The translations under genes and the position numbers were made by a program. Source: a virus. From it: a DNA stretch of 22,985 bases. Of this stretch, positions 16,701-22,015 are shown piece by piece (position 1 is the first letter of the stretch; every line of letters begins with the position of its first letter). The DNA lies in IMG/VR virus record IMGVR_UViG_3300038629_000315, positions 1-22,985 of that record. One strand, 5' to 3'. The notes beneath the pieces were generated by a model that did not search any database, was not told the origin of the DNA, and saw only the letters and a program-made list of their open reading frames with translations.

Positions 16701-18539
16701 GTGCGCGGGATCCTCGAGGACATGGGCATCGATCTCGCCGAGGTGCTCCCCGAGGGTGGCATGACGTTCAACGAGGACTTCGCCGACGCTGCCGGCGACT
16801 TCCTCAAGTTCTTCACCTTTGGCAACGCGCCCATCGGCGACAACATCGACCAGGTGATGTTCCGGGGCAAGCGCGTGTTCTTCGAGGTCGCCGATCCGTC
16901 GTTCCTCAAGGCCATGCTCTCGATGGGGTGGCGGCCGACGAATCTATTCATCCGCATCGCCCAGGGCTTCAAGCGCACCCTGACGTTCGGCGTCACCGCA
17001 TTGCCCGACTTCATGGTGCCCAACATGATCCGCGACTCGGTGAGCGGCTGGCTGCTCCGGCGCTCGAACATGATGCCGTTCGTGGGCTCCATAAGCGGCT
17101 TCTTCGACCGCATCGTGAAGGACGACAACTACTGGCTATACCTCGCCAACGGTGGCGGCTTTGCGAGCAGCGTTCGCACCGAGACCGCCACCACCAGGCG
17201 CGGCCTGGAGAAGCTGTACGTCGGCGCCGGCTTCAAGATGAAGAACGTGCTCGACACGCCGGCCAGGCTCATCGACTGGTGGCTCGAGGTCGGCAGCGCC
17301 TTCGAGTACGGCACCCGGCTTGCCGAGTTCAAGGCGTCCCGCGAGCAGGGGAAATCGTTGCAGGAGTCGGCGTTCCGGGGCCGCGACGTGTCGACGGACT
17401 TCGCCATGCGCGGGTCGAGCGACTTCATCCGCAACTTTATCTCCATCGTGCCGTTCCTCAACGCGAGAATGCAGGGGCTCTACAAGCTCGAGCGCGAGCT
17501 CTTTGAAACCAAGGGCAAGCAGCGCCTCAAGGGTGAGCACGCCGGCCAGCTGTTCCTGCGTGGCGGGCTCGCCATCACGTTGCCGTCGCTCGCGCTCTGG
17601 TGGCTGAATCACGACGACGACCGCTATAACGGCCTCCCGGATTGGGTCAAGGATCTCCATTGGGTGATTCTGATCCCCGAGGGCATCGCCAAGCAGATGG
17701 GCATTGACGAGGTGTGGCTCATCCCGAAACCGTTCGAGATGGGCGCGATCTTCGCATCCATCCCCGAGCGTTCCTTGCAGTTCATCAAGGACCGCGACGG
17801 CGTGGCCTTCATGGACGCCCTGGGCTTCATCTTCGGCGAGCAGCTGAACATGGCGGCGGTGCCGCAGATCGGCAGCCCCATCCTCGACCACCTGATGAAT
17901 CGCAACTTCAGCGGCGGGCGCGTGATCCCCGACGACCTGGCGAACGTCGACCCCACTGAGCAGTTCCGGCCGTGGACGAGCGAGACCGCGATCCTCCTCG
18001 GGCAGACGGTGGGCATGAGCCCGCTTCTGTACGATCACTACGTTCGCGGCTACCTGGGCACGCTGGGCATGTACCTGACGATGGGAACCGACTCGCTCGT
18101 CCAGGCAGGGCTTCCCGAGTCTCCCACCAAGGAGTTCGCCGACTATCCCGTGGTGCGCCGCTTCACCCGTGCGTTGCCGCTGCGCCGCACCAGCTACGAG
18201 GACGAGTTCTACGAGCTCCGCCAGGAGATCCGGCTCGTCACGTCCACGTTCAACAAGATCCGGGCCGAGGGGCGCAACCCGGCCGAGTACCTTACCGCCG
18301 AGGGGCGGTCGGTGCTGTTCGGGATCCGCCTGACCACCGAGAGCATCGCGCGCGACATCACCAAGTTGAATCGGGCCATGCGCTTGACCAGACTCTCGGG
18401 AGTGATGACGCCCGATGCAAAGCTGATAGAGATCCGCGAGCTCCGCCGGCAGCGTAACCAGCTGTTCAAGGACGCGACCGATGTCTTGAGCCCGGCCACC
18501 GTGCGCAAGCTGCGCGACAGATTGGAGGCAGAAAAATGA
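7794..18539 (+). CDS. Giant polyvalent protein (3581 aa): ParB-like, methyltransferase, JAB, GNAT, zincin and LPD38-like domains
   Basis: One uninterrupted 10.7-kb frame, starting at GTG 7794 (an in-frame stop at 7779-7781 excludes anything much earlier; no clear Shine-Dalgarno, so coupling to the gene upstream is likely). Order by residue: 1-31 a RHPEFSELSDFEIADGL motif common at N-termini of phage internal proteins; Pro linker; ~303-559 hydrophobic helices with Gly-rich stretches; Pro linker; ~605-980 DdrB-like ParB domain; Pro-rich linker (~1003-1059); acidic helical region; ~1800-1966 methyltransferase; ~2053-2183 JAB; ~2360-2474 GNAT; ~2536-2659 zincin; long helical region; ~3220-3433 LPD38-like. 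It occupies the P22 gp16 position among ejection genes, so it is probably packaged and injected, acting early on host defences, DNA or proteins. That role is inferred from the polyvalent-protein family. Its stop overlaps the fibre gene (ATGA). Confidence 0.9.
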   Translation: MATALQKFRRRHPEFSELSDFEIADGLRQRFAKEADEPVLIRPFFEAIGGPELQTELEPSGEPPPAPPPQPQVPGEDARPALAPAPAPPSALDGELGRLDRPDGQQSTEISITVTDPELNQGAPTNIPSLVRGQVDVDALLRGEQVSPKQQRIAIERAKARQAEGAELPAFESIPAAELAARARSDAKQPTPPDAASRGVQPPSTEGLTGLELPGAPGTPQAQLTGANLEPAIQGGQALEAIARFARGGDQPDERVARRAFRQKEAIAERTREILGDAQKETDKEAKDRREAFRESALGPDTTLGQVVSQTMNLIPMTLGLFAATHTNDPEILKTVVEAFGPFDQDPRVAAERRVRSIASGGVAAAGGIIGFLGTKSNIDALQSGALTAQGIAEGLMPRDPAFIEELGAGFGSSAVFWVPGVGIARGAQAIAKTSHVAALWAGAGASGVMEAMAEAGNAFQSLVDQGIKPEEAERRADEVFLQNAAVVSLFNRFGLFGEQGTQFARITLTAAAEGVQEFFQAIIGNLAETDPLLQGAGKGALIGTIVGGAAATATPRGVLPGERAPPPAAPPPPTPDEQAAIDADQPTAPPPTAPPPAAPGDAKRRTAFTPRNEPIETDFAVVDAADLITSNDDAGNINPAFPKELQPRDRSRKASGVQIAKIAGNLNPELLAESQTVTEGAPIVGDDLVVESGNARVIALRQALADERGADYRRFLADNAERFGLSPQELEGIVDPVLVRIRRTEVADRAEFTRQANQPAVAAFAPAEQARSDAARLTEDDLSLFNPDQAGNPLAASNEQFIRLFIQRIGAEEAAGFTDEQGRPTKQLADRINSAIFARVYGDDRLIALQAEAADPQIKNILAALQAAAPAFAKAKSIDENLAGLNIPEKITDAVEMIREQQRRGGTIEQLLEQSELFGERDPEAIGFARFIAANIRSSERMGRAFSTIAEFLQAEVARQQTEDIFGDEPASLADLLAAANRAIETANAQEDRAAGGTIPDLFGANPPRITPTGTPQPTPPPGAPPGQPPGEPGAPTPGAAPAPTAPTGPAPQARGTRTQEGEQVIALNALELRVLDKAFDELELHETVIDSVSIEVETETEDQADALAVAGEVIAAPDEFTRAELREGLTDIADAIRAGTLAPDFAATDVAAAKAMEDLAESITEGTAEEPVEEQPELTDDELDDIIEALAGIQEGRIDQVKREIARNAKATELAAIITEGSPGLNVNRRETEGAVSVFAQGKDVVIRFGPEQSTRLTPGKIGKRLAAIFGAAPAPEAPAPEAEAPDGEAPGVSAPAGATMDLSSIKKSRIKPASKARPGLVWVRFGDGIFARRVLAEPDPDTNVHRSTGFVIEHAGHPTAVTPFTLLTASGERVVSESGRGWATLPPVERKALALFEQAKGREEEEAVPAIPDAQDPDFRAQAILEQLVFDQFNTRKSELAALIKAAASSDTDVELGELVQQLTGDGDTAGFQFTGSPGALGQSFRRAFAHRIETARPGLGAGVLGETREELEADLAASTRIFETLGHVRATNLSRDESSVFVTQREALTRRIKDINRKLKKLAAGAPEQPKKAPTGPREKNDVIGDFREAQSKIGAFLRDSKLPQAEREEKAAAVTVELRALQVELAQIALDEAGRVTPGVAADRKRAAKVSTALRKTADGLQKQIDAKLDPATAGQNLTPRRARIIDSMMADGRRLQSIQTDLNNMADATDLGSLPIILANVKSKAIVEDLMRPTLPSGKFSEKEAKRAANAGLRNQEKWEEARAALKSLAVAGPTTDPTVEARRRFDKLKRDLVGQKGVGVDFFPTPPELAADLVDRADAQIGDSVLEPSAGSGNIIEQMADIYETFDIPVTALEQSSGLVEVLRAQAEALADTHPVTVEQGDFLKYTTKHDIIVMNPPFSKNQDIAHVRHAWSLLKPGGRLVAVMSEHAFIASGTVETEFRDFLDAENGTHDELEPGQLADRAVTQRSQVKGRIIELNKAKERLDDGVIEERGTSYSIREDETESAKQVEAGQLDLFAPPGKPTPRAPTVIKKAAKPAAPPRVKQVRTGTVHAGFDVVNNVEEAAHVVAPFRKDAQESFVALVLGKGNKVIRVIRHSIGGTAGATADVGIIAGSVAETPGAQRVYFSHNHPSGVPQQSAADRAITERLSVVLVDTGIKVMGAIVVAPGSAVATVLNMAPDGVVEGQANVRIKAAPRRIPIPVTERRIRRVSRGFPGLLAAGSPEVAKGLMVAEKGEGVLLLNNRHQPLKFVTMTVAEMKKLRTGVAGTGANRLQREIVGQNASAALVKVNVSNEGSLVALRNVGTFLEQHSIRMLDGFLMEADGTATSLQERNMPLARVSGTFDMRDVPPGTDPELDVEEDSLNAIRKRIQDAGGTVLIQTDVDGDLSLDIVELPKGKRGMGVGTAFMEALTAHADRFGRDIQLTPHPLDIERKRGDRADDVARLVNFYSRFGFQLSLDEATMFRTTATVPAPSPEGGPSGTEFAGGPGATFRGFIGDRDLPEPGPGAPKKPVSGFGVLKTPIAPDKPLRRDNILRRFEKALGLKIYQGRVKGSKSRLGFYRKHLEELRIRHNNDLEVVAHEVGHFLDDLDPRFSFAYKSNQFKDEVLGLSYDIDKLNEGFAEFVRLFLTQEEEAAARAPGFYEVFVELIEGSRWEAPMIRAQADMHAWFRQGAINRALSKIGRDTTLSGRVQDLWRALEDTADKWDDLALKNMFDELQGLKVAERTIEGTIGDADLSAYKATRLIRGVRGVVRAVFKHGTIRMEANGDVVFVGKGLRQVFEPVADVMDKTMAYFAGRRAAELASQRRENLLKPTEIDALIAQGADNPKIVQAFKDYQTFLDEMMDFYQQAGIISAESRALIQELNRDYVPFHRLLELATGQKRTVSRSAFKRLFGGTANVNDIFDNIMQSTAALVDMAVQNRAKQKVYTMIMRGRGSAEFAVRIPKDTRAVKIHSDQVANQVRGILEDMGIDLAEVLPEGGMTFNEDFADAAGDFLKFFTFGNAPIGDNIDQVMFRGKRVFFEVADPSFLKAMLSMGWRPTNLFIRIAQGFKRTLTFGVTALPDFMVPNMIRDSVSGWLLRRSNMMPFVGSISGFFDRIVKDDNYWLYLANGGGFASSVRTETATTRRGLEKLYVGAGFKMKNVLDTPARLIDWWLEVGSAFEYGTRLAEFKASREQGKSLQESAFRGRDVSTDFAMRGSSDFIRNFISIVPFLNARMQGLYKLERELFETKGKQRLKGEHAGQLFLRGGLAITLPSLALWWLNHDDDRYNGLPDWVKDLHWVILIPEGIAKQMGIDEVWLIPKPFEMGAIFASIPERSLQFIKDRDGVAFMDALGFIFGEQLNMAAVPQIGSPILDHLMNRNFSGGRVIPDDLANVDPTEQFRPWTSETAILLGQTVGMSPLLYDHYVRGYLGTLGMYLTMGTDSLVQAGLPESPTKEFADYPVVRRFTRALPLRRTSYEDEFYELRQEIRLVTSTFNKIRAEGRNPAEYLTAEGRSVLFGIRLTTESIARDITKLNRAMRLTRLSGVMTPDAKLIEIRELRRQRNQLFKDATDVLSPATVRKLRDRLEAEK
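9606..10733 (+). other. Domain: DdrB-like ParB superfamily domain in the giant protein
   Basis: Residues ~605-980. Landmarks are NPAFPKELQPRDRSR (PRDRSR at 648-653), IAGNLNPELL, APIVGDDLVVESGNAR (ESGNAR at 692-697), then DPVLVRIR and FTRQANQP, followed by an all-helical extension. The QPRDRSR and VExGNxR motifs define the ParB/sulfiredoxin-fold domain named after DdrB, a P1 antirestriction-system protein, and widely fused into polyvalent proteins. Whether it has nuclease or nucleotidase activity here is not shown. Confidence 0.82.
13191..13691 (+). other. Domain: class I SAM-dependent DNA methyltransferase (NPPF) in the giant protein
   Basis: Residues ~1800-1966. It has FFPTPPELA upstream, motif I as LEPSAGSG (1833-1840), an acidic residue ending the next strand (LEQSSG), and motif IV as NPPF (1903-1906). 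NPPF/Y is the hallmark of amino-methyltransferases acting on adenine or cytosine N4 (or on Gln/guanine N). In this context DNA adenine methylation for protection against restriction is most likely, but no target-recognition domain is identifiable. Confidence 0.85.
13950..14342 (+). other. Domain: RadC-like JAB (MPN+) domain in the giant protein
   Basis: Residues ~2053-2183. The metal-binding signature is HNHPSG (2135-2140) followed by D2148, matching H-x-H-P-S-G-x7-D of RadC/JAB domains; the preceding strands (ESFVALVLGKGNKVIR) match the RadC core. JAB domains are zinc isopeptidases in eukaryotes. RadC-type versions in phages and plasmids are associated with polyvalent and antirestriction proteins, and their substrate is unknown. 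Confidence 0.85.
14871..15215 (+). other. Domain: GNAT-like acetyltransferase in the giant protein
   Basis: Residues ~2360-2474. Two beta-strands (GTVLIQTDVDG, LSLDIVELP) lead to RGMGVGTAFMEAL (R2406 onward), which fits the acetyl-CoA-binding R/Q-x-x-G-x-G/A loop and helix, then a DIQLTPHP strand and a LVNFYSRFGFQL segment typical of GNAT motif B. Confidence is moderate because the first GNAT strands are weak. Its target is unknown. Confidence 0.7.
15399..15770 (+). other. Domain: zincin metallopeptidase in the giant protein
   Basis: Residues ~2536-2659. VVAHEVGHFLDD holds the HExxH zinc motif (H2588, E2589, H2592), and LNEGFAEFVRLFLT about 35 residues on supplies candidate third ligands (E2626 or E2630), the usual spacing in gluzincin-like phage domains. 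It could process phage or host proteins after ejection, or mature the giant protein itself. The substrate is unknown. Confidence 0.82.
17451..18092 (+). other. Domain: LPD38-like (large polyvalent protein-associated) region
   Basis: Residues ~3220-3433. Features are FLNARMQGLYKLER, a hydrophobic helix (~3253-3270, LAITLPSLALWWL), a YNGLPDWVK segment, and the WLIPKPFEMGAIFASIPE block. This resembles the C-terminal domain 38 defined in polyvalent proteins. Its function is unknown; the presence in injected proteins suggests packaging or membrane passage. The domain number is from memory. Confidence 0.7.
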
Positions 18540-19528
18540 CCGTTCATTACCTGGGCGATCCGAAGTTTCGAGCGTTCGACAGCAATGGCGAGCCGCTCTC
18601 GGGCGGCCTGCTCGACACTTATGAGGAGGGGAGCTCGACGCCCAAGGCATCGTTCTCCGATGGCACCGGCCTGGTGGTCAACCCCAACCCCGTGGTGCTC
18701 GACGCCGCCGGCCGCACCGAGGTGTGGCTGGATGGAAAGTACAAGCTGCGCCTGCGCGACTCTGCCGGCGCCGTTCAATGGACGATGGACAGCGTTGCCG
18801 GCGTGGGCTTCGTGGCCGCCGCCGAGATCATCGACGAGTGGACCCCGTTCACCGACTCGACGCCCTCCTTCGTTGACGCGACCAACTTCTCGGTGGCTGC
18901 TGACAAGCGTGCGACCTTCCAGGTGGGCCGGCGCGTGCGCGCCACGGTACTCGCCGGCACCATCTACGGGCGCATCACCGTGAGCGTATTCACGACACTC
19001 ACCACCGTCACCGTATTGTGGGACGCGGGCGTGCTCGACTCCGGGCTCTCGGCCATCGCCGTCGGCTTCCTGTCCGTCACCAACAAGTCCACCAACTGGC
19101 GCGCCATCGACGGCCTCGAGCTCGACTTCTCGAAGAAGGGGCTCAACGACTCGTTCGTGGCCGGCACCCGGATGCTGTTCAACCAGACCGTGGCACCTGT
19201 CGGCTGGACGAAAATAATCGAGAACGACAAGGCGCTGCGCCTGACGACTGGCTCGGTCGGGACCGGCGGCTCGATCCCGTTTCTGACCGTGTTCGGCACT
19301 GGTCTCGAGACCGGAGCGCACCAGCTGACCATTGCGGAAATGCCGGCCCACACGCACCCGTTCACCGGCAACGACGGGGTGGTGAACCTGAAAGGCTTCG
19401 ACCCGAATCCGTTGACGGTCGGTGACGCGCCCGATGTGACCGGGCCGACCGGCGGCGACGGCACCCACAGCCACACATTATCGCTGGAGCTCCAATATGT
19501 GGACGTTATCCTGGCTGAAAAAGACTAG
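18536..19528 (+). CDS. Tail fibre / collar-type protein
   Basis: A 330-residue protein starting in an ATGA overlap, with GGAGG at 18524-18528 (seven-base spacer). The N-terminal ~85 residues (FDSNGEPLSGGLLDTYEEGS, then NPNPVVLDAAGRTEVWLDGKYKL) match the beta-type head-attachment domain that begins many podovirus tail fibres and spikes. The centre is beta-rich. The C-terminus carries AEMPAHTHPF (H272, H274) and GTHSHT (H311, H313), the collar-type arrangement in which paired HxH motifs can coordinate metal at the fibre trimer axis; the end (LQYVDVILAEKD) is typical of such folds. It is in the P22 gp9 position. It probably contacts the host surface; there is no obvious depolymerase domain. The protein is short, so a second fibre component may exist elsewhere. 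Confidence 0.82.
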   Translation: MTVHYLGDPKFRAFDSNGEPLSGGLLDTYEEGSSTPKASFSDGTGLVVNPNPVVLDAAGRTEVWLDGKYKLRLRDSAGAVQWTMDSVAGVGFVAAAEIIDEWTPFTDSTPSFVDATNFSVAADKRATFQVGRRVRATVLAGTIYGRITVSVFTTLTTVTVLWDAGVLDSGLSAIAVGFLSVTNKSTNWRAIDGLELDFSKKGLNDSFVAGTRMLFNQTVAPVGWTKIIENDKALRLTTGSVGTGGSIPFLTVFGTGLETGAHQLTIAEMPAHTHPFTGNDGVVNLKGFDPNPLTVGDAPDVTGPTGGDGTHSHTLSLELQYVDVILAEKD

Positions 19529-19799
19529 AACGATAGGCCCCATCTGCCCGCTGATCGGGGGCAACTGCCTCGGGGCCGGCTGCGTCTGGTGGCAGAGTTT
19601 CAAGTGCAAGGATCCACAATCGAACCAGGTGATCGACAACTGGGGGTGTGCGGTGCTGTGGCACAACACGCTCCTGACCGAGAACAGTGGGCTACTCGAC
19701 CAGGCGGTGAAGTCCATCCAGTCGAGCCGCAACGAGAACGTGAAGGCGCTCGGCGAGCTCCGTGACGCGCTCCCAGGCGGGCGGAGAAAACGCGGATGA
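19497..19799 (+). CDS. Small Cys-cluster protein of phage late region
   Basis: A 100-residue protein, ATG at 19497 with GGAG at 19486-19489 (seven-base spacer), overlapping the fibre gene by 32 bases. It has a conserved-looking arrangement: C17 and C24 (C-x6-C), C29 (C-x4-C), C37 and C51 in a WGCA segment, then a helix starting LWHNTLLTENSGLLDQ and a C-terminal NENVKALGELRDAL. I recall similar small proteins with C-x6-C-x4-C...WxCA and a Leu-rich helix beside lysis genes in several phages, but have no function for them. Four of the cysteines could bind zinc or an iron-sulfur cluster. Its stop overlaps the next start (ATGA). Confidence 0.78.
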   Translation: MWTLSWLKKTRTIGPICPLIGGNCLGAGCVWWQSFKCKDPQSNQVIDNWGCAVLWHNTLLTENSGLLDQAVKSIQSSRNENVKALGELRDALPGGRRKRG

Positions 19800-20197
19800 T
19801 CGACGCACGCCTTACGCGCTTCGACAGCTCCGAGCAGGGCACCGTCGGCGAGCTCGTGGCCGGCAAGTTCCGCTGCTTCACGATGGAGCCGCCGTGGAAG
19901 GACAACCGCCGCAACCTCTCGAGCATCCCGCCCGGCGTGTACCCCTGCCAGATGGTACGCTCGGCGCGCTACGGTGAGGTCTACGCTGTGACCCGCGTAC
20001 CGGGGCGCTCCGCCATCCTCATCCACGCCGGCAACATCGTCCAGCACACCAAGGGGTGCATCCTGCCCGGCGCCCGGATGGGCAAGTTGCCAGGGCCCGA
20101 CGCCATGCAGCTCGCGGTGCTGCTGTCGCGTGTGACGCTCCGGCGCCTGGTGGACACCCTCGGCAAACAACCGTTTCTATTGGAGGTAGTGGCATGA
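19796..20197 (+). CDS. DUF5675-family protein (possible peptidoglycan-active lysis protein)
   Basis: A 133-residue protein starting in an ATGA overlap with the previous stop, with GGAG at 19783-19786. The pattern fits DUF5675: FTMEPPWKDNRRNLSSIPPGVYP (residues ~28-50, read in parts), VPGRSAILIHAGN (68-80) and TKGCILPG (85-92). H77 and C88 in a HAGN...KGC arrangement resemble the His/Cys pair of YkuD-type L,D-transpeptidases, but this is a visual analogy, not a demonstrated relationship. It sits just ahead of a holin-like gene, where an endolysin would normally be. It lacks a signal peptide, so it would need the holin to reach the wall. Function is unproven. Confidence 0.8.
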   Translation: MIDARLTRFDSSEQGTVGELVAGKFRCFTMEPPWKDNRRNLSSIPPGVYPCQMVRSARYGEVYAVTRVPGRSAILIHAGNIVQHTKGCILPGARMGKLPGPDAMQLAVLLSRVTLRRLVDTLGKQPFLLEVVA

Positions 20198-20685
20198 TGG
20201 ATCTGATTCTCGGCGTCGTCAGTGGCGGCATGACCGGGCTGCTGGGCTCGGTGCTCTCGGGGGGTGTGAAGTTCTTCACCGACCGGCAGAACCAGAAGCA
20301 CGAGCTCGCCAAGATGGAGGTCGAGCTCCGGCACATGGACCGCGAGGCTGAGATTGCGCGCGACATCAAGGAGCTCGACATGGAGGGCGCCGAAGCCGCC
20401 GCCGCCTGGAAGGGCCTCGAGGCCAGCTACGCCGAGAGCGGCAAGCGGTGGTCGACCGGCGACTCCGGGTGGATCATCGCGGTCGACGTGGTGCGCGGCA
20501 TGATGCGCCCCGTGCTCACCCTCTCCCTGGTGTGCGTCACCACCGGGATCTACTTCACCCTCGGGGACGGTTCCGAGACTTTGCAGGAGCGGATCATCGC
20601 TACGATCCTCTACCTCACCGCGCTGGCATTGTCCTGGTGGTTCGCTGACCGGCAGATCACCAAGAAGCTGGCGAGTCAGCTATGA
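20194..20685 (+). CDS. Holin-like protein, 3-TM type
   Basis: Start chosen at ATG 20194, overlapping the previous stop, with GGAGG at 20182-20186 (seven-base spacer); the longer frame from 20056 is inside the previous gene. The product is 163 residues. It has a Gly-rich hydrophobic segment (~3-25), a charged helical region (~30-85), then a conserved VRGMMRPVLT (100-109) leading into a membrane segment (~107-124) and a second one (~133-151). The 'RGxxRPxLT' turn and this topology resemble the 3-TM holin family of gene transfer agents and phages. Holins make the membrane lesion that times lysis. It may alternatively be a membrane scaffold for the neighbouring spanin-like genes. Confidence 0.72.
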   Translation: MMDLILGVVSGGMTGLLGSVLSGGVKFFTDRQNQKHELAKMEVELRHMDREAEIARDIKELDMEGAEAAAAWKGLEASYAESGKRWSTGDSGWIIAVDVVRGMMRPVLTLSLVCVTTGIYFTLGDGSETLQERIIATILYLTALALSWWFADRQITKKLASQL

Positions 20686-21023
20686 GCTCCACGAATCACG
20701 TCAAGGAGGTCGCCACATGGGTGACACTAGCAGCCGCGATATTGGGCGGGGCATTTTGGGCGGAGGACCGCTACGCGAACGCAGGGGAAACGGCGTCAGC
20801 GATGTTCACGCAGAAGCTAGTGCTCCGCAACGAGCAACAGAGTCAGGCGAACGACAACCGGCTGGAGAGGATGCAGCGGGAGCTCAACGCGATCCATTCA
20901 CGTCGCGCGAGTGGTCAACTTTTCACGGGGGACCGCGCGCTGATCAGGGATCTCAACGAGGAGATCCGTATCGCCCGTGAGTACCGGAGTGCCTTGCGGC
21001 AACAAGCCGCGCAAATCAAATAG
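20682..21023 (+). CDS. Membrane-anchored coiled-coil protein (spanin-like position)
   Basis: A 113-residue protein in an ATGA overlap with the holin-like stop. It has one N-terminal membrane segment (~10-26, WVTLAAAILGGAFWA) and then a long helical, Glu/Arg/Gln-rich stretch (~45-113) with heptad character. That is the architecture of inner-membrane spanins (Rz-type) and also of many unrelated phage membrane proteins. No proline-rich outer partner overlaps it in another frame in an obvious way. The next gene, with a signal peptide, is the only candidate outer partner but lacks a lipobox. Called by context only. Confidence 0.68.
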   Translation: MSSTNHVKEVATWVTLAAAILGGAFWAEDRYANAGETASAMFTQKLVLRNEQQSQANDNRLERMQRELNAIHSRRASGQLFTGDRALIRDLNEEIRIAREYRSALRQQAAQIK

Positions 21024-21033
21024 GGGTCCGACT

Positions 21034-21558
21034 ATGCGAACGATCACAACGCTGTTCTTGCTCGCCCTGGTGGGCGCCGTGTCGGCGAGCCAGGAGCGCC
21101 GCGGGCCATCACCACCGCCGCCGGCCCAGGCCGAGGCCCAGGCCGAGGGCCAGAACGCCGGGGACGCTCCGGTCAGCCTGGTCATGGAGAGCTCGGCCTT
21201 CGAGGGCGTTGCGATTGCGCCCAACCCGAGCGCGCCGCCACCCTCCGCTCAGTGCCGCTACGGCTGGAGCGTGACGGGTGCGGTGGTCGAGTTCGGCATG
21301 GGGGTCACGGGCTCGGACTGGGACGAGATTTGCGGGCTCTGGCTCGCTGCCCAGCAGACCACCGGGGAGGCCAAGTCGGAAGCTGCGAGCGCCGCGTTCT
21401 GCCTGACCATGAAGAAGGCCAAGGTGGCGAGCCCGACGTGCGCCTCATGGGACAAGGGCCAGGGGGAGCTCCGGGTCGAAATGAATCAGAACCAGGCGGC
21501 GGTCGTGTTCGGTGGTGCCGGCACCAGCGCCGTGGTGGTGCGAACCCCGGACAACTGA
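21034..21558 (+). CDS. Secreted Cys-containing protein, unknown
   Basis: Start chosen at ATG 21034 because AGGGG (21022-21026) is seven bases ahead and the protein then begins with a clear signal peptide (MRTITTLFLLALVGAVSAS, cleavage likely near residue 18); an earlier in-frame ATG at 20977 would put this peptide internally. The 174-residue product has a Pro/Ala/Gln-rich stretch (~24-45), then CRYGWSVTGAVVEFGMG (from residue ~74) with C-x~20-C spacing to ICGLW, and more cysteines around 121 and 134 suggesting two disulfides. It has no lipobox, so it is probably periplasmic. Similar signal-peptide/Cys proteins occur at the end of phage lysis cassettes; I do not know a function. It is the last gene before the convergent terminator. 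Confidence 0.72.
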   Translation: MRTITTLFLLALVGAVSASQERRGPSPPPPAQAEAQAEGQNAGDAPVSLVMESSAFEGVAIAPNPSAPPPSAQCRYGWSVTGAVVEFGMGVTGSDWDEICGLWLAAQQTTGEAKSEAASAAFCLTMKKAKVASPTCASWDKGQGELRVEMNQNQAAVVFGGAGTSAVVVRTPDN

Positions 21559-21562
21559 GGTG

Positions 21563-21597
21563 AAAAAAAGGGGCCCGCTGTGTCGGCACCGGGCCCC
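21563..21597 (-). terminator. Rho-independent terminator of the minus-strand operon
   Basis: An 8-bp GC stem (GGGGCCCG at 21570-21577 with CGGGCCCC at 21590-21597) encloses a 12-base loop and is flanked on its left by seven A residues (21563-21569). Read on the minus strand this is a hairpin followed by a T-tract, so it ends transcription arriving from the right, just past the stop of the CxxCxxCC gene. On the plus strand no T-run follows, so effect on the late operon is uncertain. Confidence 0.88.
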
Positions 21598-21604
21598 TCG
21601 AGCG

Positions 21605-22006
21605 TCAGCGTTGAACCGCCGACTGGTTAGTGATCCGTTTCTTCTTCTTGCGGGGCTTCTTGGGCTTCGACGGGTTGCATGGGTTGGCTTGCTCGATGGT
21701 CACGGGCATTCTCCTGACCGCCTGGAGGCGGATGCGTAAAGACATTCCAGGGTGCGTCACATAATCCCGGCAGTCGTAGGACCGGCAGACATTCGGCCTG
21801 GTCGCGTAGATGGAACAGCCGCCAGAACATAAGTACACGCAGTCCCCACTGGCGCGGGTGGCGAGGTAGGTCTTGCCGTCCCGCTGGTACGTCTGCCACA
21901 TGAACGACGGCTCCGTGATGAGGAGCTCCCTCGGGCCCTTGCAGCACTCCCGGCACGCCCCACAGATGAGTGGTGAGCGCGCCGGCCTGGACTGACTGTA
22001 GACCAT
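21605..22006 (-). CDS. YkgJ-type CxxCxxCC zinc/iron-binding protein
   Basis: A 133-residue protein on the minus strand, ATG at 22006. The family signature is exact: C15-x2-C18-x2-C21-C22 (CGACRECCKG), followed by C56, C60, C64 in the CVYLC...GCSIYATRPNVCRSYDC segment (C74 and C79). This is the YkgJ-like metal-binding cluster domain found across bacteria and phages, generally with unknown biochemical role; it probably binds Zn or Fe-S. The C-terminus ends in a basic KPKKPRKKKK tail that could contact nucleic acid. No strong Shine-Dalgarno; the gene begins ten bases after the preceding stop. It is the last gene of its operon, followed at once by a terminator. Confidence 0.88.
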   Translation of the reverse strand: MVYSQSRPARSPLICGACRECCKGPRELLITEPSFMWQTYQRDGKTYLATRASGDCVYLCSGGCSIYATRPNVCRSYDCRDYVTHPGMSLRIRLQAVRRMPVTIEQANPCNPSKPKKPRKKKKRITNQSAVQR

Positions 22007-22015
22007 CGAACGCCG

